A stretch of DNA of 64,000 nt, taken from contig NZ_MAQX01000001.1 of the NCBI RefSeq assembly GCF_001682865.1, positions 496,001 to 560,000 of the forward strand. Direction: 5' to 3'. Origin of the DNA: Bacillus sp. FJAT-26390. GTDB taxonomy: Bacteria > Bacillota > Bacilli > Paenibacillales > Paenibacillaceae. The position numbers were made by a program, and so were the translations under genes. Shown here piece by piece: positions 17,575 through 25,360 of this stretch (positions are counted from its first letter, which is position 1; each line of letters starts with the position of its first letter). The notes under the pieces are model-generated. The model saw only the letters and a program-made list of their open reading frames with translations. It was not told the DNA's origin and did not search any database.

Positions 17575-17606
17575 AGGTTTTGTGAAGCAAAACTGACTTC
17601 GTAAGC
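17575..17606 (-). repeat. Pre-RBS hairpin element upstream of the YugN-like gene
   Basis: On the minus strand this reads GCTTACGAAGT, then AGTTTTGCT, a short loop, AAAACCT, and then the ribosome binding site. The same order (GCTTACGAA box, AGnTTTGCT hairpin, AGGAGG) occurs before ylbG and rpmB. Confidence 0.6.
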
Positions 17607-17877
17607 ATATGCTTCCATTTCAAAAGACAGAGTTGTGCATTCTTTTCTCATGATAGTATGTTTCCCCAGCAAGCGCAACCCTTACTCCCGCCACTCGCCG
17701 CGATCAAAAGTGACATTTTGACGAAATGTATAATTCCTGCTGATTCATTGTCGCATATGCTTCCTTAATAAGGCTGACATCTGGTAAACTAGATAAAATG
17801 ATCTTATCTGTTAGGAAGCATGGCTTCCTAAGGTGCGCTTTGTGAAACAAACCGCAGAGTGAGCTTTCAGAAATTTT
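17607..17877. other. Intergenic region between divergent yugN-like and M20 genes
   Basis: Facing the YugN-like gene (minus strand) is a promoter-like TTGCGC-17-TATCAT near 17685-17655. On the plus strand are a perfect palindrome TTAGGAAGC-ATG-GCTTCCTAA (17812-17832) and two copies of CATATGCTTCC. No small gene was found. Confidence 0.4.
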
Positions 17878-17890
17878 TTTGTTTCACAAA
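17839..17890 (+). promoter_or_regulatory. Leader hairpin before the M20 amidohydrolase gene
   Basis: Two 13-base arms, TTTGTGAAACAAA (17839-17851) and TTTGTTTCACAAA (17878-17890), are perfect inverses separated by 26 bases. The second arm ends six bases before the AAGGAGG site. There is no T-run after it, so it is not a terminator on this strand; it could be an operator or a translational control structure. Confidence 0.5.
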
Positions 17891-17910
17891 AAAGTAAGGA
17901 GGTTTGCGAT

Positions 17911-19116
17911 TTGCAGACAGAGGATGTCGTAGATCTAGAGCTTCAGCAGCTATATCCGAGTATGATTCGTTGGCGGAGGCATCTCCATCAATATCCGGAG
18001 CTTTCGTTTCATGAGCGCGTAACGTCAAGCTGGATTGCAAGCCAACTTGAAGCGCTTGACTGCGAGGTGCAGAAGGACGTTGGCGGGCATGGGTTAATTG
18101 CTGTCTTTAAAGGGGGCAAGCCAGGGCCAGTGGTTGCGCTTAGAGCAGACATTGACGCGCTGCCCATTCAAGATGAGAAAAAATGCGATTACGCGTCAAA
18201 AGTGCCGAACGTCATGCATGCATGCGGCCATGATGGGCATACGGCAACGCTGCTGGCAGTCGCTTCGTATTATTCGGCTAATTTAGCCGAAATAAGCGGT
18301 GAACGCAGGCTGCTATTCCAGCCTGCCGAGGAGGTTACGCCGGGCGGAGCCAAGCCGATGATTAAAGACGGAGCGCTTGACGGTGTAGATGTCATTTATG
18401 GCGTACATTTATGGACGCCGCTGGCGCATGGTTTGGTAGCTTCTAAAGGCGGGCCGTTCATGTCTGCCGCAGATGAATTCGTTATTGATATTGTTGGACG
18501 CGGCGGGCATGGCGGGCTGCCGCATCAAGCCATTGACGCGATCATGATCGGCTCCACGCTTGTTCAAGCCGTGCAATCGATCGTTAGCCGCAATGTAAAT
18601 CCGCTTCACCCGGCAGTCGTGTCCATCGGCTCCTTTCAAGCAGGCTCAACCAACAACGTAATTGCAGAGAGATGCAAGCTGATGGGTACGGTTAGGTCAT
18701 TTGACGAGAAAACAAGGAAGATGATTCATGACCGTTTGGAATCGCTCATTACGCATGTGTGCCAAATGCATGGGGCTGAATTCGATTACCAGATGCGGAT
18801 CGGATACCCGCCGGTAGTGAATGATGAATCGGAGGCCGAGCGTTTCTTTAAGGTTGGCGCGCAGTTGTTCGGCGAGCCCGCCGTCGTTCTTTCGGAAGCG
18901 ATCACAGTAGCAGAGGATTTCTCTTATTATTTGGAGAAGGTGCCAGGCTGCTTTATGTTTGTAGGAGCAGGCAATGAGAGCAGCGGGGCCAATTACTCGC
19001 ATCATCATCCGAAATTCGATATCGATGAAAGGGCGATGCTTCGCGCTGCAAGGCTTCTGATCGGCATGGCAGAAGATTATGCGACTAGCCTAGGAGCAGA
19101 CAGGCTCAACCTCTGA
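17911..19116 (+). CDS. M20-family amidohydrolase (N-acyl-amino-acid / hippurate hydrolase type)
   Basis: This 401-residue metallopeptidase-like amidohydrolase starts with IRWRRHLHQYPELSFHE. It has the metal ligand motif HACGHDGHTATLL (about 107-119), the catalytic FQPAEEVTPGGA, GVHLWTPL, and the dimerisation-domain signature GRGGHGGLPHQAIDAI. The C-terminal ligand His lies in NYSHHHPKFDIDE. Relatives cleave N-acyl or N-acetyl amino acids in the cytoplasm; the true substrate is unknown. Start TTG at 17911 is favoured by AAGGAGG at 17896-17902. A strong hairpin in the leader suggests regulation. Confidence 0.93.
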   Translation: MQTEDVVDLELQQLYPSMIRWRRHLHQYPELSFHERVTSSWIASQLEALDCEVQKDVGGHGLIAVFKGGKPGPVVALRADIDALPIQDEKKCDYASKVPNVMHACGHDGHTATLLAVASYYSANLAEISGERRLLFQPAEEVTPGGAKPMIKDGALDGVDVIYGVHLWTPLAHGLVASKGGPFMSAADEFVIDIVGRGGHGGLPHQAIDAIMIGSTLVQAVQSIVSRNVNPLHPAVVSIGSFQAGSTNNVIAERCKLMGTVRSFDEKTRKMIHDRLESLITHVCQMHGAEFDYQMRIGYPPVVNDESEAERFFKVGAQLFGEPAVVLSEAITVAEDFSYYLEKVPGCFMFVGAGNESSGANYSHHHPKFDIDERAMLRAARLLIGMAEDYATSLGADRLNL

Positions 19117-19193
19117 ACGGATGTAGCGGCGGAAGCGTGGAGTACGACTGAACATCGGAGATAGCCCGCATTGAACAGAATGGTTATAAACAT

Positions 19194-19238
19194 AAAAAAT
19201 AGCGGTACAGGAGGCAATTCCTGTACCGCTATTTTTCT
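19194..19238. terminator. Terminator after the M20 gene
   Basis: AAAAATAGCGGTACAGGA and TCCTGTACCGCTATTTTT form a long perfect hairpin with T-runs on both strands. It lies between convergent genes, about 80 bp after the M20 stop. Confidence 0.88.
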
Positions 19239-19339
19239 ATCCTCTTCAATGGCTGTTTGTTTAATCAGATTACGGCAAGCGATTGCCGCCCGACCTCATG
19301 GCATTCATTTTTTGCATGGGAGATAGTTGCCTTGATTGG

Positions 19340-20188
19340 CTAGTCGTCTTCCCAAACAGAAACTAATTCATTGTATTGGTTGTACAGCTCAGCGGGATCT
19401 GACTCTTTGTTATTCCAAATATTAGTTGCGCCCCATTGTAGGACGGCGAGATCGGATGCTGCCGTCTCGTCTGCAGAGGAAATGACCACTTTCTGACGGG
19501 CTTCCAGCGTGTAAGCACTAAAAGGGTAGGTCTGGTTGCCGCGAACACTGACGAGCTTCCAGCCATTCAAGTCGATCGCTTGGTCTGTCGTGTTCGTTAT
19601 CGTGACAAGCTCTGCCAGCTTGTCCACCTCAATGAGAATTCCGCTTCGCGCGGCCTTCTTGACGGGGAATTCCGTATGATTGCTTTCAAAGGCACTGCTC
19701 CACAGGCCGATTTTGGCTTGTTTTGCTTGCTGCTCCAGCTGCTTGTATGCGTTTTCCATCTTGACATTAGGTTCAACAATCAGGACCTTTGCCAGACCTT
19801 GCGCAAGCAGCAGCTCGTTTAGTATCCGCCCATCCTTAAGCTCGACAACAGCCAGCGTACGGCCGTATTGATCGGTCGTTTCCTTGTCGAAGGTAAGCCG
19901 GACTTCTTGGGATTCAGCTAATAGCTCCTCCGTCGCAGCAGACGCTTCGGGTCCAAAGGCTTCCACCGGACTATCGGGCTTCTTGGTTTCCGGCGTATCT
20001 ACATATAGAAGTCGAATGGTCGTCTCGTCGGAACCGGTTTTGATTTTGAAGGTGTCACCGTCTATATATCCGGCTACCTGATACCATTGGTTCGTTTGAA
20101 TAACATTCGAGGAAAGCTCGGAAATGGCCGAACAGCCGGCAAGCGGCATGCAAATGAGCATGAGGAGAATGATTATAATTCTTTTCAT
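19340..20188 (-). CDS. Lipid-anchored thermonuclease-type nuclease with C-terminal lamin-tail-like domain
   Basis: This 282-residue lipoprotein has signal MKRIIIILLMLICMPLAGC. A staphylococcal-nuclease domain (about 35-165) follows, with the catalytic set visible: GDTFK Asp, IRLLYVDTPE with Arg and Asp, Glu of TPETK, and YGRTLA Arg. It is therefore probably an active Ca2+-dependent nuclease at the cell surface. The last 110 residues (ITNTTDQAIDLNGWKLVS..., FSAYTLEARQKVVIS, WGATNIWNNKES) form a lamin-tail-like (LTD) beta domain that often accompanies secreted nucleases. ATG at 20188 opens the signal peptide and has GGAGG upstream. Confidence 0.9.
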   Translation of the reverse strand: MKRIIIILLMLICMPLAGCSAISELSSNVIQTNQWYQVAGYIDGDTFKIKTGSDETTIRLLYVDTPETKKPDSPVEAFGPEASAATEELLAESQEVRLTFDKETTDQYGRTLAVVELKDGRILNELLLAQGLAKVLIVEPNVKMENAYKQLEQQAKQAKIGLWSSAFESNHTEFPVKKAARSGILIEVDKLAELVTITNTTDQAIDLNGWKLVSVRGNQTYPFSAYTLEARQKVVISSADETAASDLAVLQWGATNIWNNKESDPAELYNQYNELVSVWEDD

Positions 20189-20402
20189 AGAAGGGATACC
20201 TCCAGCCCAATGTGCGGTCAATTATGAGAACTTCTTAATTACTATAACACATTTTATATAAAAAAATCGCGTAATACATGCGCAGGTTGCGGCATAAAAA
20301 AGTGTTAAATTCTTCATACTGACAGGTGAGGGCATCTGAGTAGAACATTAAAAGGCAAATTTATGAAATAAACTAGAAATAAATGGCTGGAGGAGGAGAA
20401 TG

Positions 20403-22106
20403 ATGCACAATCTTCACGAAAGGCCAATAATCGTGCAATCGGATTTATTGGTGCTGCTTGACGAGAGTAAACCTATGGCACAGCAAGCAAGAGAGAAGCT
20501 CGTTCTCTTCATGGACGCCGTCAAAAGAGCGGGTTCAATTCATACCTATCGAATGACCCTTTTAACGTTATGGAATGCGGCAGCAGCAGGAATTACAGCG
20601 GACGAAGTTGTAGGCTTGCTTACGAAGTACGGGAGATATGAGCTGCCATTTCAGGCGGAGGCAACGATTCGAAAGCTGATCGGCAGGTACGGCAAGCTAT
20701 GGCTGTCATCTGAATCCGGCAAGCTTATGCTGCATGGAGAAGCATCGATCATAGATGAGGTTATCACGCATCAATCCATTATGAGCTGTGTGACGATGAG
20801 GTCTGAGGCGACAGCTTGCGAGCTGAACGATAGCTGCAGGGGGGCTTTGAAGCAGGAGTTGACAAGGCTTGGCTATCCCGTTATTGATTTGGCAGGTTAT
20901 CACCTCGGAGAGGAGCTTGCTATTCAATTAAAAAATCGAACGCTGAGCGATCGGAGCTTTGTGTTAAGGGAATACCAGCAAGCTGCTGTTGAACTTTTTT
21001 ATAAGGAAGGAACCGTGCAAGGAGGCAGCGGCGTTATCGTATTGCCCTGTGGAGCGGGAAAAACGATCGTAGGCATTGCAGCGCTGGCTAGGCTTGGCAG
21101 GGCAACGCTAATCTTAACGTCTAATTCGACCTCTGTTAAGCAGTGGAAGGACGAGCTGCTTGATAAAACATCGCTGACTGATCCTGAGGTCGGTCAATAT
21201 TGCGGCACGCTGCGGCAGGTTCGTCCGGTTACGATAGCAACCTACAATATGTTGACGCATCGAAAATCAAAGGACGCTCCTTTTACCCATATGAAGCTGT
21301 TTTCGGAAAGGGATTGGGGACTCATTATTTATGATGAGGTGCATTTGCTCCCAGCCCCTGTGTTCAGAATGACTGCGGATATTCAAGCAACGAGGCGGCT
21401 TGGCCTAACGGCCACGCTCGTTAGGGAGGATGGCTGCGCGGAGGACGTTTATTCCTTGATTGGTCCGAAGCAGTACGATATGCAGTGGAAAACAGCCGAG
21501 GCGGGCTCCTATATTGCTTCGGTATCGTGTACAGAGATAAGAGTGCCGCTCCATGCAAATAAGGAAGCGTTATATGCGCAGGCAAGCGCGCGCTCGAAGC
21601 TTAGGCTCGCAGCTGAAAACCCTGGAAAAATTCCGGTCGTACAGCAGCTTTTGCGCGAGCATGCAGGCAAGCCTACCCTTATTATTGGACAATATTTGAA
21701 CCAGCTGCATGAGCTTTCTGCGGAGCTCGGCGCGCCTCTGTTAACGGGAGAGGTGCCTCACCAGGAGAGGCAACAGCTGTATGACCGCTTTAAGTCGGGG
21801 CAGATTTCCGTGCTAATTGTCTCGAAGGTAGCGAATTTTGCCGTTGATTTGCCTGATGCGGCTGTCGCGATCCAGCTCTCCGGCAGCTTTGGCTCGCGCC
21901 AAGAGGAAGCGCAGCGGATCGGGAGATTGCTAAGGCCCAAAGCGGGCAGCAATCGAGCATGGTTTTATACGATTGTGACCGATCAAACGAAGGAAACGGA
22001 ATTTGCACTTAAGAGACAGCTGTTTATGCTTGAGCAAGGATATCAGTACGAGAGGCTTAGCTTGCCACATAATAAGAATGAGGTTGCGGAGGCTGCTGCT
22101 CAATGA
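20403..22106 (+). CDS. XPB/ERCC3-type superfamily 2 DNA helicase
   Basis: This 567-residue SF2 helicase has an N-terminal region (1-190) of mixed helices, then LREYQQAAV (Q-like), Walker A LPCGAGKT (about 215-222), motif Ia LTSNSTSVKQW, and DEVH box IYDEVHLLPA (about 310). Motif III reads LGLTATLVREDG. The DEVH form and the RED triplet within LVREDG are diagnostic of XPB. The C-terminal half has motif V/VI with FGSRQEEAQRIGRLLRP. In eukaryotes and archaea XPB opens DNA for repair or transcription; bacterial homologues unwind 3'-5'. The second ATG (20403) is preferred because GGAGGAGG ends six bases before it. The stop overlaps the next start. Confidence 0.9.
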   Translation: MHNLHERPIIVQSDLLVLLDESKPMAQQAREKLVLFMDAVKRAGSIHTYRMTLLTLWNAAAAGITADEVVGLLTKYGRYELPFQAEATIRKLIGRYGKLWLSSESGKLMLHGEASIIDEVITHQSIMSCVTMRSEATACELNDSCRGALKQELTRLGYPVIDLAGYHLGEELAIQLKNRTLSDRSFVLREYQQAAVELFYKEGTVQGGSGVIVLPCGAGKTIVGIAALARLGRATLILTSNSTSVKQWKDELLDKTSLTDPEVGQYCGTLRQVRPVTIATYNMLTHRKSKDAPFTHMKLFSERDWGLIIYDEVHLLPAPVFRMTADIQATRRLGLTATLVREDGCAEDVYSLIGPKQYDMQWKTAEAGSYIASVSCTEIRVPLHANKEALYAQASARSKLRLAAENPGKIPVVQQLLREHAGKPTLIIGQYLNQLHELSAELGAPLLTGEVPHQERQQLYDRFKSGQISVLIVSKVANFAVDLPDAAVAIQLSGSFGSRQEEAQRIGRLLRPKAGSNRAWFYTIVTDQTKETEFALKRQLFMLEQGYQYERLSLPHNKNEVAEAAAQ

Positions 22107-24136
22107 GAATGCAACAATTAGCAGGTAAGCTGCCCGAGGAACGAAAAAAAAGCTTCATGCAAGCATCAGCATGGCAAACAGCGCGGCAGCAAGGCTTGTT
22201 TTGGGAGGAAGCGGCTGCAAGGGATGAAACGATACTTGAGGCTGCCGCAGCGCTGACTCCTTATGCGGCGGAAGTATTAAAGGGAATGCTGCGACTATTT
22301 GCCGCTGTGCCTGCCGAAGAAGAGCGGCTCATTAAAGAGCTGCGACGGCATACCGACTTATCCGGCGCAGAGTGCCGAATCGGAATCGCAGAGCTGGAGG
22401 AAGCCGGCATCTTATTTTCCGCTCGCAAGGTTTGGGGTGAGAACCTGTATTTTGTGCCTGTGGATGGCTTCGCCAGTTGGCAGAGGGCATTATTCCCAAG
22501 CAACGCTGAACCCCTTGCAGCAGAGGACAGGGAAAGACTAATGAATGGGGTCATGAGACCTTATTGCCGGCCATTTGGCAGACAACTGCTTGCAGCTCTA
22601 TCGGTATTGGGGCGAAGCGGATTAGCGGTTACGGTAAATGGAACGCTTCCGAAAAAAACGGTGAACAAGCTGCTGCAGGCATTAGATATAGATGAAAGCT
22701 ATTTGAAATCCTTTGCATTAAAAGGGGCATATTCTGATGTTTATCCATTGAATGCCGCTTTTATTTTGGAGGCGGCATCAGCGCTCGGCTTGATCGAAAC
22801 ATTGGACGGATCAATGCGGTGGAATGAAGGTATGCTTAGCAAATGGCTGAACATCGGAGAGCCGGAGCGGGAGAGCCAATTAATGGATTGGTGTTTGGCG
22901 CTGCTCCTGCCGGCCGGAGGCATGAGTGCGCATTTGGCGACGGCATTAACTGCACTGCAAGCCGGGGAATGGTTTTCTAAGCGCAGGATGAATGAACGGC
23001 TGAATGAAGCTAAGCTTCTTATGAGCAGCGGTGCAGATTCGAATGAAGCTGGCTTAGAGCTGTCCTGGTATGGATTATTGTACAGTCTTGGCTGGTTAGA
23101 GCTGGTGGATTATGCCCACTCTGACCACACGGAGCTGTTTTTCCGGTGGAAGTCTACAGCTCCAATAAAAACTGCGAGCAAGCAAACGTATGAGACACAT
23201 TCTTCTTATGCCGCTGTACAGCCAAACGGAGAAATTATGGTTGAGCCGGAATGCCCTTTTTGGATCAGATGGGAGCTTGAGCTTCTTGCTGAACGGAAAT
23301 CGGATGAGCTGGTCGCGATCTACCGTGTTGAAGCGGCTTCGATTTCCCGAGCTTTAGAGCATGGAAGGACGCATGCTTCCATCCAACATTTTCTTGAGCA
23401 AGCATCGGGCGAGGAGTCGTTGCCGCTTGCGATGCTGGCTATGCTGGAGGAATGGACAAGCCGTGCATGCCGGACAGCGTTTGCCGAGGTAGCGCTGCTG
23501 CGCTGTGACAATGAAGCGATGGCGGCGATCGTAGAGAACCATCCAACAATTGCTCCCCTGCTTACGCAAAAGCTTGGTTCGTGCGATTTTATCGTCGATA
23601 AGGCCCAGATAAGCGCCATTAGAGGCATGCTGCAAAAAGCAGGTTATCCCGCTAGGAAGGCCGTACAATCAGACGGTCAGTATGAGGCGGACAGCTACCC
23701 AATTATCTATATGGAGAACGAACAAGCCTTGGAACCGCTTTTGACGGGCAAGCATGCAGGAACTTCGCCTTCTTATATTTACGAAGCTTTTTCGCTGCAG
23801 CATTTTGAACTTAATGAGCAAGCTGCTAGGAAGAAACTTCAAACGATGGCGGAGCTTGAGCGGGTGCCCGTGATGTGGACAAAGCAGCTGCGTGCCTATC
23901 ACCACTCCACCAGGAAGGAGCTTATCGAACACGCCTTGCAATGGCAAACGCCGGTTCAGCTGCTTATGGAGCGCGAGCTTCGATCATTTGTTCCGGAGAG
24001 GCTTGAGCAGCAGGATGACGGCTGGGCTGTCGTTGGCATGCTTCGCGATGAGCCGGAGAGGCTGATGATTCGGTTAACGCCGGATATGTGGGAGGAAATG
24101 CGGCTAGTCATTCCGGGTCAAGGCGCTTCAATATAA
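22103..24136 (+). CDS. Helicase-associated partner protein (Helicase_C_3-like)
   Basis: This 677-residue protein starts within the last codons of the XPB gene (ATGA overlap), so the two are translationally coupled. It has no Walker motifs. The region near 370-440 (SYAAVQPNGEIMVEPECPFW, then LVAIYRVEAASISRALEHGR and HFLEQASGEESLP) resembles the helicase-associated domain found in proteins paired with bacterial XPB in Actinobacteria. The N-terminal third looks like tandem winged-helix segments (EERLIKELRRHTDLSGAEC, IGIAELEEAGILFSARK). Likely role: DNA-binding or regulatory subunit of the XPB helicase. The family call is from pattern and context. Confidence 0.7.
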   Translation: MRMQQLAGKLPEERKKSFMQASAWQTARQQGLFWEEAAARDETILEAAAALTPYAAEVLKGMLRLFAAVPAEEERLIKELRRHTDLSGAECRIGIAELEEAGILFSARKVWGENLYFVPVDGFASWQRALFPSNAEPLAAEDRERLMNGVMRPYCRPFGRQLLAALSVLGRSGLAVTVNGTLPKKTVNKLLQALDIDESYLKSFALKGAYSDVYPLNAAFILEAASALGLIETLDGSMRWNEGMLSKWLNIGEPERESQLMDWCLALLLPAGGMSAHLATALTALQAGEWFSKRRMNERLNEAKLLMSSGADSNEAGLELSWYGLLYSLGWLELVDYAHSDHTELFFRWKSTAPIKTASKQTYETHSSYAAVQPNGEIMVEPECPFWIRWELELLAERKSDELVAIYRVEAASISRALEHGRTHASIQHFLEQASGEESLPLAMLAMLEEWTSRACRTAFAEVALLRCDNEAMAAIVENHPTIAPLLTQKLGSCDFIVDKAQISAIRGMLQKAGYPARKAVQSDGQYEADSYPIIYMENEQALEPLLTGKHAGTSPSYIYEAFSLQHFELNEQAARKKLQTMAELERVPVMWTKQLRAYHHSTRKELIEHALQWQTPVQLLMERELRSFVPERLEQQDDGWAVVGMLRDEPERLMIRLTPDMWEEMRLVIPGQGASI

Positions 24137-24206
24137 TCTCTATCTATTGGCTTTGCGATTATGATATGATAGTGTAGAATTTAGCGAATTGAAAAGAGGT
24201 GGATGA

Positions 24207-24698
24207 ATGCCAACTGCTGAAGGTTTAACGGCTAATCAGTTGGAGCAACCGCAAGGCGGCGTTTCTTCTCTTGATATGGCGTCGCTGCTGCTTTGCGCCT
24301 ATGAATTAGGTGACTGGATCAATCAATCGGCGGAAGTCGCCGAATATTTATATTGGAAGTCGGCTGTGAACGAGGACGAAGAAGTGAAACTGCTGACGAG
24401 GCGGTTCGACAAGGCAAAAGAGTTATTTGAAGAATGTCAACGATTTGGCCGTTTTCACCCCAATTACAACGAGGCGAAGGATAAGGTCAAAGTCATTGAG
24501 CGCGAGCTTGGAGAGATTGAAAGCGTTCGCCGCTTCAAATTTGCCGAGCAGGTCGTAGACGAGATGCTTTATGATGTTTCTCGTACGATCGCAGAGTCCG
24601 TATCGCAAAACATTAAGGTGCCGGGCAACGAAAAAGCTGGCGGCGGAAGTTGTGGAAGCGGCGGCTCATGCAGCTGCGGCAGCGGCGGTTGCAGCTAA
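24207..24698 (+). CDS. ylbF: YlbF/RicF-like protein with cysteine-rich tail
   Basis: This 163-residue helical protein belongs to the YlbF/YmcA family (RKFDKAKELFEECQ-like helices; FAEQVVDEMLYDVSRTIAESVS). YlbF (RicF) works with YmcA and YaaT in B. subtilis to guide RNase Y processing, competence and sporulation; that complex carries iron-sulphur clusters. The C-terminus is a Gly/Ser/Cys tail, GGGSCGSGGSCSCGSGGCS, with four cysteines fit for metal or Fe-S binding. ATG at 24207 has AAGAGG close upstream. ylbG follows after a repeat array, preserving Bacillus gene order. Confidence 0.9.
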   Translation: MPTAEGLTANQLEQPQGGVSSLDMASLLLCAYELGDWINQSAEVAEYLYWKSAVNEDEEVKLLTRRFDKAKELFEECQRFGRFHPNYNEAKDKVKVIERELGEIESVRRFKFAEQVVDEMLYDVSRTIAESVSQNIKVPGNEKAGGGSCGSGGSCSCGSGGCS

Positions 24699-24702
24699 CA
24701 CG

Positions 24703-24811
24703 GGCTTACGAAGTAGGTTTGCTACGCAAACCTAAGCAAAGGCTTACGAAGTAGGTTTGCTACGCAAACCTAAGCAAAGGCTTACGAAGTAGGTTTGCTA
24801 CGCAAACCTTT
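24703..24811 (+). repeat. Three tandem 38-bp repeats with internal hairpins
   Basis: Copies start at 24703, 24741 and 24779, exactly 38 bp apart and nearly identical; the third is cut short by the ylbG ribosome binding site. Each has GCTTACGAAGT followed by the hairpin AGGTTTGC-TAC-GCAAACCT. The third hairpin leads straight into TTGAGGAGGG. The array fills the gap between ylbF and ylbG. It lacks the unique spacers of a CRISPR array. The same motif occurs singly before the YugN-like gene and rpmB. Confidence 0.9.
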
Positions 24812-24824
24812 GAGGAGGGAAAAG

Positions 24825-25088
24825 ATGCTACCGGATCGAACGGGTTATATCGTATGGGTAAGCGATTTGAAAGCAGCAAGGTCTTTGGAAAGATTCGGAA
24901 CGGTTCATTACATGTCGCGGAAGATGCATTACGTCGTCATGTACATGAATGCGGAGCGCTCTGAAGAGGCTGTGCGGCAAATGGGGAAGCTTTCGTACGT
25001 TCGTAAGATCGAACGCTCATACCGAAATGAGATCAAGACCGAATATAGCAAGGACAGTGAAGATAAAACAAGATTTTACAGCTTGTAA
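24825..25088 (+). CDS. ylbG: YlbG family protein (DUF2129)
   Basis: This 87-residue cytoplasmic protein has the YlbG pattern: an N-terminal strand (TGYIVWVSDLKAARSLERFG), HYMSRKMHYVVMYMNAE and LSYVRKIERSYRNEIKTEY, with a charged tail. Function is unknown. ATG at 24825 has GAGGAGGG at 24812-24819; an in-frame ATG-less extension upstream reads through the repeat and is rejected. Its leader ends in a small hairpin directly before the ribosome binding site. Confidence 0.88.
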   Translation: MLPDRTGYIVWVSDLKAARSLERFGTVHYMSRKMHYVVMYMNAERSEEAVRQMGKLSYVRKIERSYRNEIKTEYSKDSEDKTRFYSL

Positions 25089-25155
25089 GATAAATTCCAA
25101 CCTTTTCCTTTCGGTGATGTGAACAGTGAGGTTGCATCGCTCGATAAGGTTATGT

Positions 25156-25179
25156 AATAATGTAAAATATTACATTATT
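25156..25179. promoter_or_regulatory. AT-rich palindrome downstream of ylbG
   Basis: AATAATGTAA and TTACATTATT are perfect inverses around AATA. It could be an operator or an extra transcript-end structure; no T-run follows. Confidence 0.35.
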
Positions 25180-25191
25180 CTGAATATCAAA

Positions 25192-25233
25192 TGCTTCTCA
25201 GTGAGAATTAATACTGAGAAGCTTCTTTTTTAT
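25192..25233 (+). terminator. Terminator of the ylbF-ylbG unit
   Basis: GCTTCTCAGT and ACTGAGAAGC pair around an AT-rich loop and are followed by TTCTTTTTT. Confidence 0.82.
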
Positions 25234-25280
25234 ATACGTATTCCAAATACTTACATAATTGGTCTGACTTTAATTTATTG

Positions 25281-25308
25281 TTGTAATCTCGGACAATCGT
25301 GGTAAAAT
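25281..25308 (+). promoter_or_regulatory. Possible promoter of the 146-residue hypothetical gene
   Basis: TTGTAA (25281-25286) and TAAAAT (25303-25308) are spaced 16 bp, about 50 bases before the GTG start. Confidence 0.45.
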
Positions 25309-25360
25309 GGAATTAAATACATAGTATAAAAGCCCTGGTTCCTTGGAAGGAGTAGGTTGC

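Noticed and set aside
24703..24811. Regular 38-bp repeats as a CRISPR array
   Set aside because: The copies abut with no unique spacers, only three copies exist, there are no cas genes nearby, and the same motif occurs singly at other leaders.
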